From positions 1-12,478 of the forward strand of contig NZ_JANFYN010000055.1 of the NCBI RefSeq assembly GCF_024460475.1: 12,478 nucleotides of DNA. The letters run 5' to 3'. The stretch comes from Holdemanella sp. MSK.7.32. GTDB lineage: Bacteria; Bacillota_I; Bacilli_A; Erysipelotrichales; Erysipelotrichaceae. A program made the position numbers and the translations under genes. This document shows, in pieces, positions 1-4,712 of the stretch; the first letter of the stretch is position 1; each line of letters opens with the position of its first letter. The notes under the pieces are model-generated. The model was not told the origin of the DNA. It saw only the letters and a list, made by a program, of their open reading frames with translations, and did no database searches.

Positions 1-5
1 AATAT

Positions 6-42
6 TGTACATTCTTAAATGATCAAAACTGTACATTTTTAA
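6..42. repeat. two short direct repeats, possibly insertion-sequence terminal repeats
   Basis: TGTACATTCTTAA at 6-18 and TGTACATTTTTAA at 30-42 are direct repeats with one mismatch and a 24-bp period. Closely spaced repeats that start with TGT and contain a TTAA-like core occur near the ends of IS21-family elements. That link is from memory and weak. No transposase is visible, so any element would lie to the left of the window. Confidence 0.3.
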
Positions 43-43
43 G

Positions 44-72
44 TTGACATTTATAAGTGTTCTTTATACAAA
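44..72 (+). promoter_or_regulatory. promoter-like sequence without an obvious gene
   Basis: A consensus -35 TTGACA (44-49) is followed after 17 bp by TACAAA (67-72). No convincing open reading frame or ribosome binding site follows on the plus strand up to position 225. If active, it would transcribe into the small-RNA-like units downstream. It overlaps the end of the direct-repeat region, so it could also be an element-end promoter. Confidence 0.3.
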
Positions 73-140
73 AATTCTAACAAGTACGAATTAAAAAACA
101 CAGTCTATTAATGATTTAAAATACATGATACAATTTAAAG

Positions 141-200
141 GTAGTCAATAAGTATGTGTCCTCGTACTTAGCTTTTGCTAAGTCTCGGACGTTTACTTTT
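141..200 (+). ncRNA. candidate small RNA, unit 1 of a tandem pair
   Basis: A -10-like TACAAT (129-134) with no clear -35 precedes a hairpin. The hairpin has an outer GTCC/GGAC stem and a perfect inner stem ACTTAGC-TTTT-GCTAAGT, followed by a T-rich stretch. The start region (catgatacaatttaaaggtagtcaa) resembles that of unit 2 (catgatataattcaggtaggcaa), with the two -10 boxes 85 bp apart. GGTAGTCA at 140-147 recurs at 310-317, in the stop-codon and terminator-loop region of the convergent 42-residue gene. A base-pairing RNA is therefore possible but unproven, and the terminator is weak. Confidence 0.25.
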
Positions 201-219
201 GAAAAGTTCATGATATAAT
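192..219 (+). promoter_or_regulatory. promoter of candidate small RNA unit 2
   Basis: Perfect -10 TATAAT at 214-219 with a -35-like TTTACT (four of six bases) at 192-197 and a 16-bp spacer. Transcription would start near 226. No ribosome binding site or open reading frame lies between this promoter and the terminator at 255-293, which favours a non-coding product of about 70 nt. Confidence 0.45.
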
Positions 220-225
220 TCAGGT

Positions 226-293
226 AGGCAAAAATCACAAAATTGTGCCACGTTAAGGAAAACCGACCTAGTCACTCGGTTTTCCTTTTTTTT
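226..293 (+). ncRNA. candidate ~70-nt small RNA, possible antisense regulator
   Basis: The interval runs from the predicted start after TATAAT to the T-run of a strong terminator. It could form a 5' hairpin, GGCA...TGCC closed around CACAA-AA-TTGTG, and then a 12-bp terminator stem. It holds no plausible reading frame. Its 3' end abuts the terminator of a convergent gene for a 42-residue membrane peptide, and GTAGGCAA at its 5' edge (224-231) recurs at 375-382 inside that gene. This layout recalls type I toxin-antitoxin loci such as Fst/RNAII, where convergent RNAs pair through short repeats. That comparison is inference. Confidence 0.4.
255..293 (+). terminator. Rho-independent terminator of the candidate small RNA
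   Basis: A perfect 12-bp stem, AAGGAAAACCGA (255-266) and TCGGTTTTCCTT (276-287), encloses a 9-nt loop and runs into further T residues to 293. It faces the minus-strand terminator at 296-326 with only two bases between the T-run and the A-run. Confidence 0.85.
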
Positions 294-295
294 GC

Positions 296-326
296 AAAAA
301 AAGAGAGTGGGTAGTCAGTCCACTCT
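296..326 (-). terminator. Rho-independent terminator after the 42-residue peptide gene
   Basis: On the minus strand the stem AGAGTGG (326-320) and CCACTCT (310-304) encloses a 9-nt loop. One C and seven T residues follow (302-296). The TGA stop codon of the upstream gene (317-315) lies in the loop, so termination is packed tightly against the coding end. Confidence 0.8.
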
Positions 327-443
327 TTTATGCTCTGTTGTCCGGTCGTTTCTGTTGAGCCATTTGTAGATGTAGTAGGCAACCATACTTGCTCCAACAG
401 AGACTAAAAAGTTGAAGAAAAACTCTGACACGTTCTTTTTCAT
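315..443 (-). CDS. 42-residue single-pass membrane peptide, possible type I toxin
   Basis: ATG at 443, TGA at 317-315. The product begins MKKNVSEFFF and has one hydrophobic helix (about residues 8-29, ending VAYYIYKWL), followed by a charged, hydrophilic tail. Small peptides with a helix ending YYIxKWL are common in Firmicutes, and some are annotated as toxin- or holin-like; I cannot assign a family. The start lies 5 nt past the stop of the preceding 26-codon frame, so it may be translationally coupled. A possible internal promoter (464-491) would give a short separate mRNA. Convergent candidate small RNAs end against its terminator and share two 8-nt matches with it. It could equally be the ordinary last gene of the operon. 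Confidence 0.6.
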   Translation of the reverse strand: MKKNVSEFFFNFLVSVGASMVAYYIYKWLNRNDRTTEHKRVD

Positions 444-447
444 AGGA

Positions 448-528
448 TTACCCACATAAAAGCTTTATAAGACTATGTAGAACAATTCCAACTACAATAC
501 CGATTCCAAAAATCTTCTTATCATCCAT
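448..528 (-). pseudogene. 26-residue fragment related to the C-terminus of the 96-residue protein of the other operon
   Basis: The frame ATG 528 to TAA 450-448 encodes DDKKIFGIGIVVGIVLHSLI after the initial Met, then KLLCG. It matches the C-terminus of the 96-residue protein at 3279-3569 (NDKKKVGIGIIVGVVIYILL), both in protein and in DNA (482-528 against 3311-3357). Only the last transmembrane helix is present. A modest Shine-Dalgarno-like AAGGA lies 11 nt upstream, so it might still be translated as a one-helix peptide. It follows the decayed partner of the 92-residue protein, the same order as in the intact operon. Confidence 0.5.
464..491 (-). promoter_or_regulatory. possible internal promoter for the 42-residue peptide
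   Basis: On the minus strand TTGGAA (491-486) and TATAAA (469-464) are separated by 16 bp. Transcription would start about 15 nt upstream of the ATG at 443. The promoter would lie inside the 26-codon frame and make the peptide gene a separate unit. Composition alone could produce this match. Confidence 0.3.
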
Positions 529-709
529 GAGCGTCACCGTCCTTTCTTTTTAACCATGGATAAATAATCTATATACAAACACTTATAATACCTGCAAGTA
601 CATATTGTTCGATTGGTTGTTTATGAAATCCTAACAATCTTCTTAAAAGTTGAAACAGCCAATAACCATTCACTACCCACTTCACCCAACTATTAGATTT
701 CATTTCCAT
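521..709 (-). pseudogene. decayed paralogue of the 92-residue membrane protein, interrupted by TAG
   Basis: A 46-codon frame (709-569) stops at TAG. Reading through that stop continues in frame for 15 codons to TGA at 523-521. The segment GFHKQPIEQYVLAGIISVCI aligns with GDKQAIVQYGLAGIIVICA of the 92-residue protein at 3569-3847, and the readthrough part (IIYPWLKRK) aligns with its end (AFYIWLRRKYR). The TAG therefore sits inside an ancestral reading frame. No Shine-Dalgarno sequence precedes ATG 709. The stop of the readthrough frame overlaps the start of the next small frame, as in the intact pair. Degeneration is the simplest reading; readthrough is possible but unsupported. Confidence 0.6.
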
Positions 710-720
710 AGCATCAGTTT

Positions 721-1413
721 TTATATCTTTACAGATTCTTTTAGGTTTAAATACACTTCAGCTCTTGTTGCTTCTGGATAAGGTAGTACAAATAGAATTC
801 CAATTCCACAACAAATTAAACCTAGAATGATCCATCCGATAAATGATAAATCTAAGACAAATAGATCCATCTTTTGTCCAGTCGTCATTTGTTTAGACAA
901 AGAGAAGACTTCATCAGCCGAAAGATTTGGATTTTCTGCCAATAGGTATGGAATCATAGAATATTCGTAAGCCTTAACAAATCCGGGAATTATGAATAGT
1001 AACAACCATAGTAGGGTTTTTAAATCCATTAAAAACATGATTTTTACAACATTTAAATAATTACCCTTGAACCCTTTAAAGATTTCACCAAGTTCAGGAT
1101 TCTCATCATGATTCTTAATAAAATATCCATTTTTTCCAACTACGATGACATTACCAATAAAGATTGTATAGAGGATTCCAAGAATACTGGCAACAGAAAT
1201 GAATGAATAAAATATAAGTTCAAAATTAGATGAATAAAATATAGGCTGAGAATCATAAGAAAGATTGTTTGAAGTAAAGTCTTGTACTCTTTCAATAATG
1301 GTTGTTTTTTCACCTGTCAATATTGATGCGATCAACGTAACCACAAACATCTTCCAATAATTTCTTTTCATGATTTGTTTAGCTTGTTCTTTAACTTGTT
1401 GTCGATTCCGCAT
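721..1413 (-). CDS. DUF975 family integral membrane protein
   Basis: The 230-residue product fits the DUF975 family of polytopic membrane proteins, whose function is not established. Family signs are the amphipathic start (RNRQQVKEQAKQIMKRNYW), a first helix, an IPGFVKAYEYSMIPYLLAENP segment around residues 140-165, SLSKQMTTGQK before the last helices, and a terminal VLPYPEATRAEVYLNL. The extracytoplasmic stretch after helix 1 (about residues 33-60) is predicted only from its polarity. The start has AAGGTG seven bases upstream. The gene is 81 nt downstream of the last of two tandem PH-like-size proteins and appears to belong to the same operon. Two decayed small genes follow it closely. Confidence 0.85.
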   Translation of the reverse strand: MRNRQQVKEQAKQIMKRNYWKMFVVTLIASILTGEKTTIIERVQDFTSNNLSYDSQPIFYSSNFELIFYSFISVASILGILYTIFIGNVIVVGKNGYFIKNHDENPELGEIFKGFKGNYLNVVKIMFLMDLKTLLWLLLFIIPGFVKAYEYSMIPYLLAENPNLSADEVFSLSKQMTTGQKMDLFVLDLSFIGWIILGLICCGIGILFVLPYPEATRAEVYLNLKESVKI

Positions 1414-1494
1414 ATTATTTCACCTTACTTTCTTTATACTTAATGTCGATTCTTCAATTTTTTTGTTACACCCTATGCCTAGAATGCAGCACTT

Positions 1495-1836
1495 TTAAGA
1501 TTGCAATCTTTTTTCCAATTCTTTTAATATATCATTGGCTTCTTTGACATCATTAAAATACTTATCACTATTAAATAACACTTTTTCCTTGGAAACATAG
1601 ATTGGTAATACACTATTATCTTTTAGAACAACTTTAATACCAACATACATCATTGGTTCTACTGCACCCGCCATAAATGTAGCTCCACCTAAAATTGTAT
1701 GTGTAAATGGTTTTGTTTTACCTTTGAAATTTGCATCTTCGTTTTGAATGGAAAGCTTTTGAATATCATTATATAAACAACTCGCTCCACCATTTACTTC
1801 TAATCTTTTTTCTTCATCATGAAATTTCACACACAT
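1495..1836 (-). CDS. 113-residue protein, second of a tandem paralogous pair
   Basis: I do not recognise the family. The product is soluble-looking and rich in beta-type sequence: a strand-rich part (about residues 1-45, LYNDIQKLSIQNEDANFKGK), PFTHTILGG near 50, a hydrophobic YVGIKVVLKDNSVLPIYVSKEK stretch (65-86) and a C-terminal helix. The same blocks occur in the gene just upstream at 1817-2179, so this is a tandem duplication. The alternation and the final helix recall PH-like barrels, but that is only a shape guess. ATG 1836 overlaps the upstream gene by 20 nt, implying coupled translation; no later Met gives a complete domain. Confidence 0.7.
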   Translation of the reverse strand: MCVKFHDEEKRLEVNGGASCLYNDIQKLSIQNEDANFKGKTKPFTHTILGGATFMAGAVEPMMYVGIKVVLKDNSVLPIYVSKEKVLFNSDKYFNDVKEANDILKELEKRLQS

Positions 1837-2179
1837 TTTTAATCATCTCCTCTATTTTCTTTGCAATCTTACGATCTTGTATGTACTGATCTGTATTGAC
1901 CATTGTCTTTTCTTTCGACACATAAATAGCTAATACAGTTTCATTCTTTAAAACAATCTTTACTCCAACATACAAATATGGATTCTGTAATAAGCCAGAT
2001 GGTAATGGTCCACCTGGAAGCACAGCTGTAAATGGAATTCCTTTTCCCTTATATTTTGCCTTTTCATTTAAAACAGATACTCTTATCACATCATCATAAG
2101 AGTATTTTCCCTGTGTTCCAGTAACAATCTCAAATTGTCTGCAAGAATCATCAAATTTAACATATTCATTTAAATCCAT
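1817..2179 (-). CDS. 120-residue protein, first of a tandem paralogous pair
   Basis: Paralogue of the next gene. Shared blocks are YVKFDD near the N-terminus, YSYDDVIRVSVLNEKAKYKG (about 26-45), PFTAVLPGG (49-57), YVGVKIVLKNETVLAIYVSK (70-89) and a C-terminal charged helix. A GGxxPxG-type glycine/proline linker sits mid-protein. There is no signal peptide or membrane helix, so it is probably cytoplasmic. A strong AAGGAGG precedes ATG 2179. It lies 42 nt after the lipoprotein gene and overlaps its paralogue, so these products are probably made together. Function is unknown; a PH-like fold is a guess from strand pattern and final helix. Confidence 0.75.
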   Translation of the reverse strand: MDLNEYVKFDDSCRQFEIVTGTQGKYSYDDVIRVSVLNEKAKYKGKGIPFTAVLPGGPLPSGLLQNPYLYVGVKIVLKNETVLAIYVSKEKTMVNTDQYIQDRKIAKKIEEMIKNVCEIS

Positions 2180-2221
2180 AAGTTTGGCCTCCTTACCATT
2201 TTCAATTCTTCAAATACGCAC

Positions 2222-2875
2222 TTATACTTCTTCCATATATTTTGCCTTAAACGCAATACAACTTATCTCTTTTCCAAACAATCCTTTGGATTCCACACGC
2301 CCAAGCCCATATGCCCAGAATGTGACAGTTTGACCTTCTTTAAAATCAAATTCTTTATTGTAATCAAGCACACAAACATAAGACTTATCATCAAAGATAT
2401 TGATCATATATCCTCTAAAATCTTTATCATCTACACGAGCTATGATTTTTCCTGTATATGTCAATTTCTTTCCATACCACTTAGAATGTGTAACCTCTAA
2501 ATCCGATTGATCCGGTGATTGTGACTCTGCCTTAAAGGATGCTTCATCCACTTCACTGCACTCCACTGAAATCGTACTTTCTAAGCCTTGAAATTCAACA
2601 GTAACCTCTGAAGTCTTTCCAGCTTCTAATGTGACAGGCTTTTTGATAGTCCAGCCTTCCGTAATGAATTCTTTTGTACCATCCTCATAATAGGCCCATA
2701 CACCAATCTTCGACTTATTATCTATAGTTTCATTCGCTTCTGCAAAACCCGTATATAAGGCTGTCATATTCTCTAGCTTTTCCTGACTAACCTCTACTTT
2801 TTCATTATTTGGTGTTATATTCGAACATCCACAAACCAAGAATACACTTAGCAATGCCGCTGCATACTTCTTCAT
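2222..2875 (-). CDS. putative secreted lipoprotein, 217 residues
   Basis: The N-terminus MKKYAAALLSVFLVCGCSN is a type II signal peptide with the lipobox Cys at residue 17, so the mature protein should be anchored outside the membrane. Two parts follow. About residues 38-105 are strand-rich (GVWAYYEDGTKEF, VTLEAGKTSEVTVEF) like an Ig-type domain. About 130-217 resemble a small beta-barrel (LTYTGKIIARVDDKDFRGYMINI, GQTVTFWAYGLG) of the OB type found in many Firmicute lipoproteins. Domain names are inferred from pattern only. GAGGAGGT lies just upstream of ATG 2875. The gene sits downstream of the 43-residue membrane protein and starts the larger cargo of the operon. I cannot assign a substrate. 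Confidence 0.8.
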   Translation of the reverse strand: MKKYAAALLSVFLVCGCSNITPNNEKVEVSQEKLENMTALYTGFAEANETIDNKSKIGVWAYYEDGTKEFITEGWTIKKPVTLEAGKTSEVTVEFQGLESTISVECSEVDEASFKAESQSPDQSDLEVTHSKWYGKKLTYTGKIIARVDDKDFRGYMINIFDDKSYVCVLDYNKEFDFKEGQTVTFWAYGLGRVESKGLFGKEISCIAFKAKYMEEV

Positions 2876-2943
2876 AGGTCCACCTCCTCTTCTATATTAT
2901 CTTGTAGTCTTGGAAGCTTATTATCTATAATCCTACTTTGCAT
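2872..2943 (-). pseudogene. 23-codon remnant of the 92-residue protein N-terminus
   Basis: The short frame 2943-2872 reads NKLPRLQDNIEEE in its middle. It resembles KNRLQRLQEDMNEDL at the start of the 92-residue protein (3569-3847). In DNA, about 24 of 33 bases agree over the best stretch. Its stop overlaps the lipoprotein start (ATGA). No Shine-Dalgarno sequence precedes its ATG, which lies inside the end of the 43-residue gene. It is best read as a remnant, though a coupled leader peptide cannot be excluded. Confidence 0.4.
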
Positions 2944-3064
2944 CTGGATATGTGTCTTCAAATTTATCGGCATATCGATTGTGCTTTTTATACTTGAAGA
3001 ACATAACGACCAAGAAAACAACAGCTACTACACCTAATACGTAAACTAACCAATCTAATGTCAT
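2933..3064 (-). CDS. 43-residue small membrane protein, copy A
   Basis: ATG 3064 to TAG 2935-2933. The peptide begins MTLDWLVYVLG, has one transmembrane helix (about residues 5-24), then a basic patch (KYKKHNR) and an acidic end (KFEDTYPDAK). A positive patch after the helix suggests an N-out, C-in orientation. It is nearly identical to the product at 4449-4580, differing only within the helix (AVV/VVV and VVM/VGM). GGAGG lies 10 nt upstream. It is first in an operon with the lipoprotein. The family is not recognised. Conservation of the soluble tail between copies, with change only in the helix, argues that it is a real protein. Confidence 0.75.
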   Translation of the reverse strand: MTLDWLVYVLGVVAVVFLVVMFFKYKKHNRYADKFEDTYPDAK

Positions 3065-3091
3065 ATTACTATGTCCTCCTTTTCTAATTTC

Positions 3092-3100
3092 ATATTAACA
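3092..3100 (-). promoter_or_regulatory. extended -10 promoter of operon A
   Basis: TGTTAATAT on the minus strand (3100-3092) is an extended -10 (TGnTAATAT), 28 nt upstream of the 43-residue gene. The same motif with one changed base is at the equivalent place in copy B. No good -35 is visible, as is usual for extended -10 promoters. Confidence 0.45.
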
Positions 3101-3215
3101 TGTCTGAAATCGTTTTCATACAGTTTTTTATTCATTTTCAACCAAACGTATCATTTGTTATTTTCTTACGTAAAATACATGAATCAATGAATCGTTCAAT
3201 ACTAAATTTCTATTC

Positions 3216-3247
3216 AAAAAAGACTGTTACACATTGCTGCAACAGTC
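3216..3247 (-). terminator. Rho-independent terminator of operon B
   Basis: On the minus strand GACTGTT (3247-3241), a 12-nt loop, AACAGTC (3228-3222), then six T residues (3221-3216). It lies 32 nt past the stop of the 96-residue gene and separates the two related operons. Confidence 0.85.
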
Positions 3248-3278
3248 CATCTTTTATATTGGATTCAATCAAATATGA

Positions 3279-3569
3279 TTATATCCACAATTCCAAAAGA
3301 ATATAGATTACAACTCCAACTATAATACCAATTCCAACCTTCTTCTTATCATTCTTTGCGTAGATCGAATTAAAGATTTCAAATGATAAAAATCCAAGCA
3401 GAAAAAATATATTCTTCGAAAAATAGTAAATCAAGAAACACACTACAAATAAGCCTATACAAATCATCCCTTTAGAATATTCCACCATGGATTTATGTCC
3501 TTGATTTAATGATTCATTATCCTTATTCAATTTATCAATAATTTTTTTCTGTTTATCATTCATAATCAT
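3279..3569 (-). CDS. 96-residue membrane protein, last gene of operon B
   Basis: The product has a charged N-terminal helix (about residues 4-30, KQKKIIDKLNKDNESLNQ), two closely spaced hydrophobic helices (about 33-65), a short basic loop (NDKKK) and a final helix (75-96). The family is not recognised. ATG 3569 overlaps the upstream stop as TAATG, so translation is coupled to the 92-residue protein and the two probably act together. A fragment of this gene's end is found at 448-528, again directly after a relative of the 92-residue gene. A second Met at residue 3 is an alternative start. A strong terminator follows. Confidence 0.75.
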   Translation of the reverse strand: MIMNDKQKKIIDKLNKDNESLNQGHKSMVEYSKGMICIGLFVVCFLIYYFSKNIFFLLGFLSFEIFNSIYAKNDKKKVGIGIIVGVVIYILLELWI

Positions 3570-3847
3570 TACCTATACTTTCTTCGTAGCCAGATATAGA
3601 AAGCGAGTGCACAAATCACGATTATACCCGCAAGTCCATATTGCACTATTGCCTGTTTATCACCTAATACTCTTCCTAGAAATTGTGCAATTCCATAACT
3701 ACACAATAAACATAAAGCTACACACTTCATCCAGAAAGTAGATTCCTTCTTTTCTTTTGGAGTAGTATCCAACAAGTCTTCATCTAAATATTTTTGAAGA
3801 TCTTCATTCATATCTTCCTGTAGTCTTTGAAGTCGATTCTTTTTCAT
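3569..3847 (-). CDS. 92-residue two-helix membrane protein
   Basis: The N-terminal half (about residues 1-38) is a charged, probably coiled helix with RLQRLQEDMNEDLQ. Two transmembrane helices follow (about 40-58 and 68-86), with a short GDKQA loop between and a basic C-terminus (RRKYR). The family is unknown. A decayed relative lies at 521-709 and a possible N-terminal remnant at 2872-2943, in the other operon. Start ATG 3847 immediately follows the TAA of the preceding gene, and its stop overlaps the next start, so it is tightly coupled on both sides. Confidence 0.75.
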   Translation of the reverse strand: MKKNRLQRLQEDMNEDLQKYLDEDLLDTTPKEKKESTFWMKCVALCLLCSYGIAQFLGRVLGDKQAIVQYGLAGIIVICALAFYIWLRRKYR

Positions 3848-3848
3848 A

Positions 3849-4142
3849 TTATTGTCTCCAAAACAATGTAGTTTTTAAATAAGACACATGAAACGCAAAT
3901 ATCAATAAGATGATCAACAATATAATCTCTCCATAATAGATATATTTTTCTTTGTATCTAAAGTCATACAATGGTTTATCCAAATATACACGACCATCTA
4001 CTTGTACTAATAATTGAGAATGTACTAAAGCTTCTATTGCATTCAAATCAAACTTAGAAATCTCAATTGCCCTTTCTTCATTAAATATTCCATTCTTAAT
4101 GAAATATCGAATGACTTTGAATTTATTTGCTAAATTGCTCAT
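3849..4142 (-). CDS. 97-residue protein with small helical domain and one C-terminal membrane helix
   Basis: Residues 5-60 (NKFKVIRYFIKNGIFNEERAIEISKFDL) look like a compact, winged-helix-sized helical domain. A KYIYYGEIILLIILLIFAFH membrane helix near 72-92 and a short tail follow. There is no recognised family. ATG 4142 was chosen; ATG 4148 is equally possible, and a TTG at 4172 lies only nine bases after an in-frame stop. None has a clear Shine-Dalgarno sequence, so translation is probably coupled to the overlapping 50-residue frame upstream (4123-4275). A tail-anchored protein facing the cytoplasm is the simplest topology. Confidence 0.6.
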   Translation of the reverse strand: MSNLANKFKVIRYFIKNGIFNEERAIEISKFDLNAIEALVHSQLLVQVDGRVYLDKPLYDFRYKEKYIYYGEIILLIILLIFAFHVSYLKTTLFWRQ

Positions 4143-4275
4143 ACGCATACACAAAAAATCCAATATCTGCAATACACATCATTTCTTGTAAGTAATCATG
4201 GATATACAACCCATAAGTAGCTCCACCCGCAAGTAGAACAACCATAGAAATGAGTCCCCATTCAAGAAAGCTCAT
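4123..4275 (-). CDS. 50-residue single-helix membrane peptide
   Basis: ATG 4275 to TAA 4125-4123. The product begins MSFLEWGLISMVVLLAGG and has one hydrophobic helix (about residues 4-25), followed by a short polar part. It overlaps the upstream 60-residue frame by 14 nt and the downstream 97-residue gene by 20 nt. It fills what would otherwise be a 120-nt gap in a tightly packed operon. No strong ribosome binding site is seen. It might be the displaced N-terminal part of its downstream neighbour after a frameshift. The family is unknown. Confidence 0.45.
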   Translation of the reverse strand: MSFLEWGLISMVVLLAGGATYGLYIHDYLQEMMCIADIGFFVYAYEQFSK

Positions 4276-4444
4276 CTGAAACACGAATTCCATCACAAGT
4301 ACTATGATGCATATTACGCCTATCCTCGGATTTATCCCCCTCTCTAGTTTTCAGAATTTGTTTTACCTCTTCTTCCGTCATTTCAACAGGAATCAATGGA
4401 ATAAAGACGTTCTTATTATTCTTTTTTCTCTGCCTCTTTTTCAT
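4262..4444 (-). CDS. 60-residue basic/acidic soluble peptide
   Basis: The frame from ATG 4444 encodes a very basic start (MKKRQRKKNNKN), a hydrophobic VFIPLIPVEM stretch and a TEEEVKQILKTREG helix; the rest is polar. The frame stays open upstream to 4525, but that part runs through the highly conserved 43-residue gene and is rejected. ATG 4444 lies 5 nt after the stop of the 43-residue gene, so translation may be coupled; no good Shine-Dalgarno is present. I do not recognise it. It could be non-functional. Confidence 0.4.
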   Translation of the reverse strand: MKKRQRKKNNKNVFIPLIPVEMTEEEVKQILKTREGDKSEDRRNMHHSTCDGIRVSDELS

Positions 4445-4448
4445 AATC

Positions 4449-4580
4449 TTACTTTGCGTCTGGATATGTGTCTTCAAATTTATCGGCATATCGATTGTGC
4501 TTTTTATACTTGAAGAACATACCAACTAAGAAAACAACTACTACTACACCTAATACGTAAACTAGCCAATCTAATGTCAT
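4449..4580 (-). CDS. 43-residue small membrane protein, copy B
   Basis: ATG 4580 to TAA 4451-4449. One transmembrane helix (MTLDWLVYVLGVVVVVFLVG...) is followed by KYKKHNRYADKFEDTYPDAK, identical to copy A in its whole cytoplasmic tail. The ribosome binding site (AAAAGGAGG) and surrounding leader are the same as in copy A. It opens an operon of five further small genes, four of which encode predicted membrane proteins. Function unknown; a regulatory or structural subunit of a membrane complex, or a small toxin, are both possible. Confidence 0.75.
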   Translation of the reverse strand: MTLDWLVYVLGVVVVVFLVGMFFKYKKHNRYADKFEDTYPDAK

Positions 4581-4607
4581 CTTACTATGTCCTCCTTTTC
4601 TAATTTC

Positions 4608-4616
4608 ATATTATCA
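4608..4616 (-). promoter_or_regulatory. extended -10 promoter of operon B
   Basis: TGATAATAT on the minus strand (4616-4608), an extended -10, at the same distance from the start codon as in copy A. No convincing -35 is seen. Confidence 0.45.
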
Positions 4617-4633
4617 TAGTTGTAACCGTTTTC

Positions 4634-4667
4634 ATACGTTTTTTTATTCCATTTTCATCCAACGTAT
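4634..4667. promoter_or_regulatory. inverted repeat upstream of operon B, possible operator
   Basis: ATACGTT (4634-4640) and AACGTAT (4661-4667) form a perfect 7-bp inverted repeat with centres 27 bp apart, just upstream of the extended -10. In the duplicated segment copy A one arm is kept (AACGTAT, 3145-3151) and the other is changed to atacagt. An activator or repressor site is possible; no binding protein is identified. Confidence 0.3.
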
Positions 4668-4675
4668 CAAATGGT

Positions 4676-4704
4676 AAAAAAAACGGATATACAATGTATC
4701 CGTT
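4676..4704 (-). terminator. Rho-independent terminator of the DUF3990 module
   Basis: On the minus strand AACGGATA (4704-4697), a 7-nt loop, TATCCGTT (4689-4682), then T residues to 4676. It lies 9 nt past the stop of the 167-residue gene and separates the module from operon B. Confidence 0.85.
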
Positions 4705-4712
4705 CACTTGAA

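Larger units (their letters stand above)
2927..3152. repeat. duplicated segment, copy A (43-residue gene and promoter)
   Basis: This segment aligns almost base for base with 4443-4668 (offset 1516), with only short compensating indels. It covers the whole 43-residue gene, its ribosome binding site, the extended -10 and part of the upstream inverted repeat. Conservation is highest in the coding sequence and ribosome binding site and falls off upstream of the -10 box. Confidence 0.85.
4443..4668. repeat. duplicated segment, copy B (43-residue gene and promoter)
   Basis: Second copy of the segment at 2927-3152, on the same strand. It keeps both arms of an upstream inverted repeat (4634-4640 and 4661-4667), while copy A has one arm altered. 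The two copies head separate operons with different downstream genes. Confidence 0.85.

Noticed and set aside
3100..3306. Plus-strand open frame of 68 codons
   Set aside because: It lies over the promoter of operon A and the terminator of operon B on the other strand, has no ribosome binding site and has no protein-like composition.
4304..4513. Plus-strand open frame of 69 codons
   Set aside because: Antisense to the 60- and 43-residue frames; no ribosome binding site.
4445..4525. N-terminal extension of the 60-residue frame to position 4525
   Set aside because: The extension lies entirely within the 43-residue gene, whose frame is conserved in two copies. ATG 4444 just after that gene's stop is the better start.
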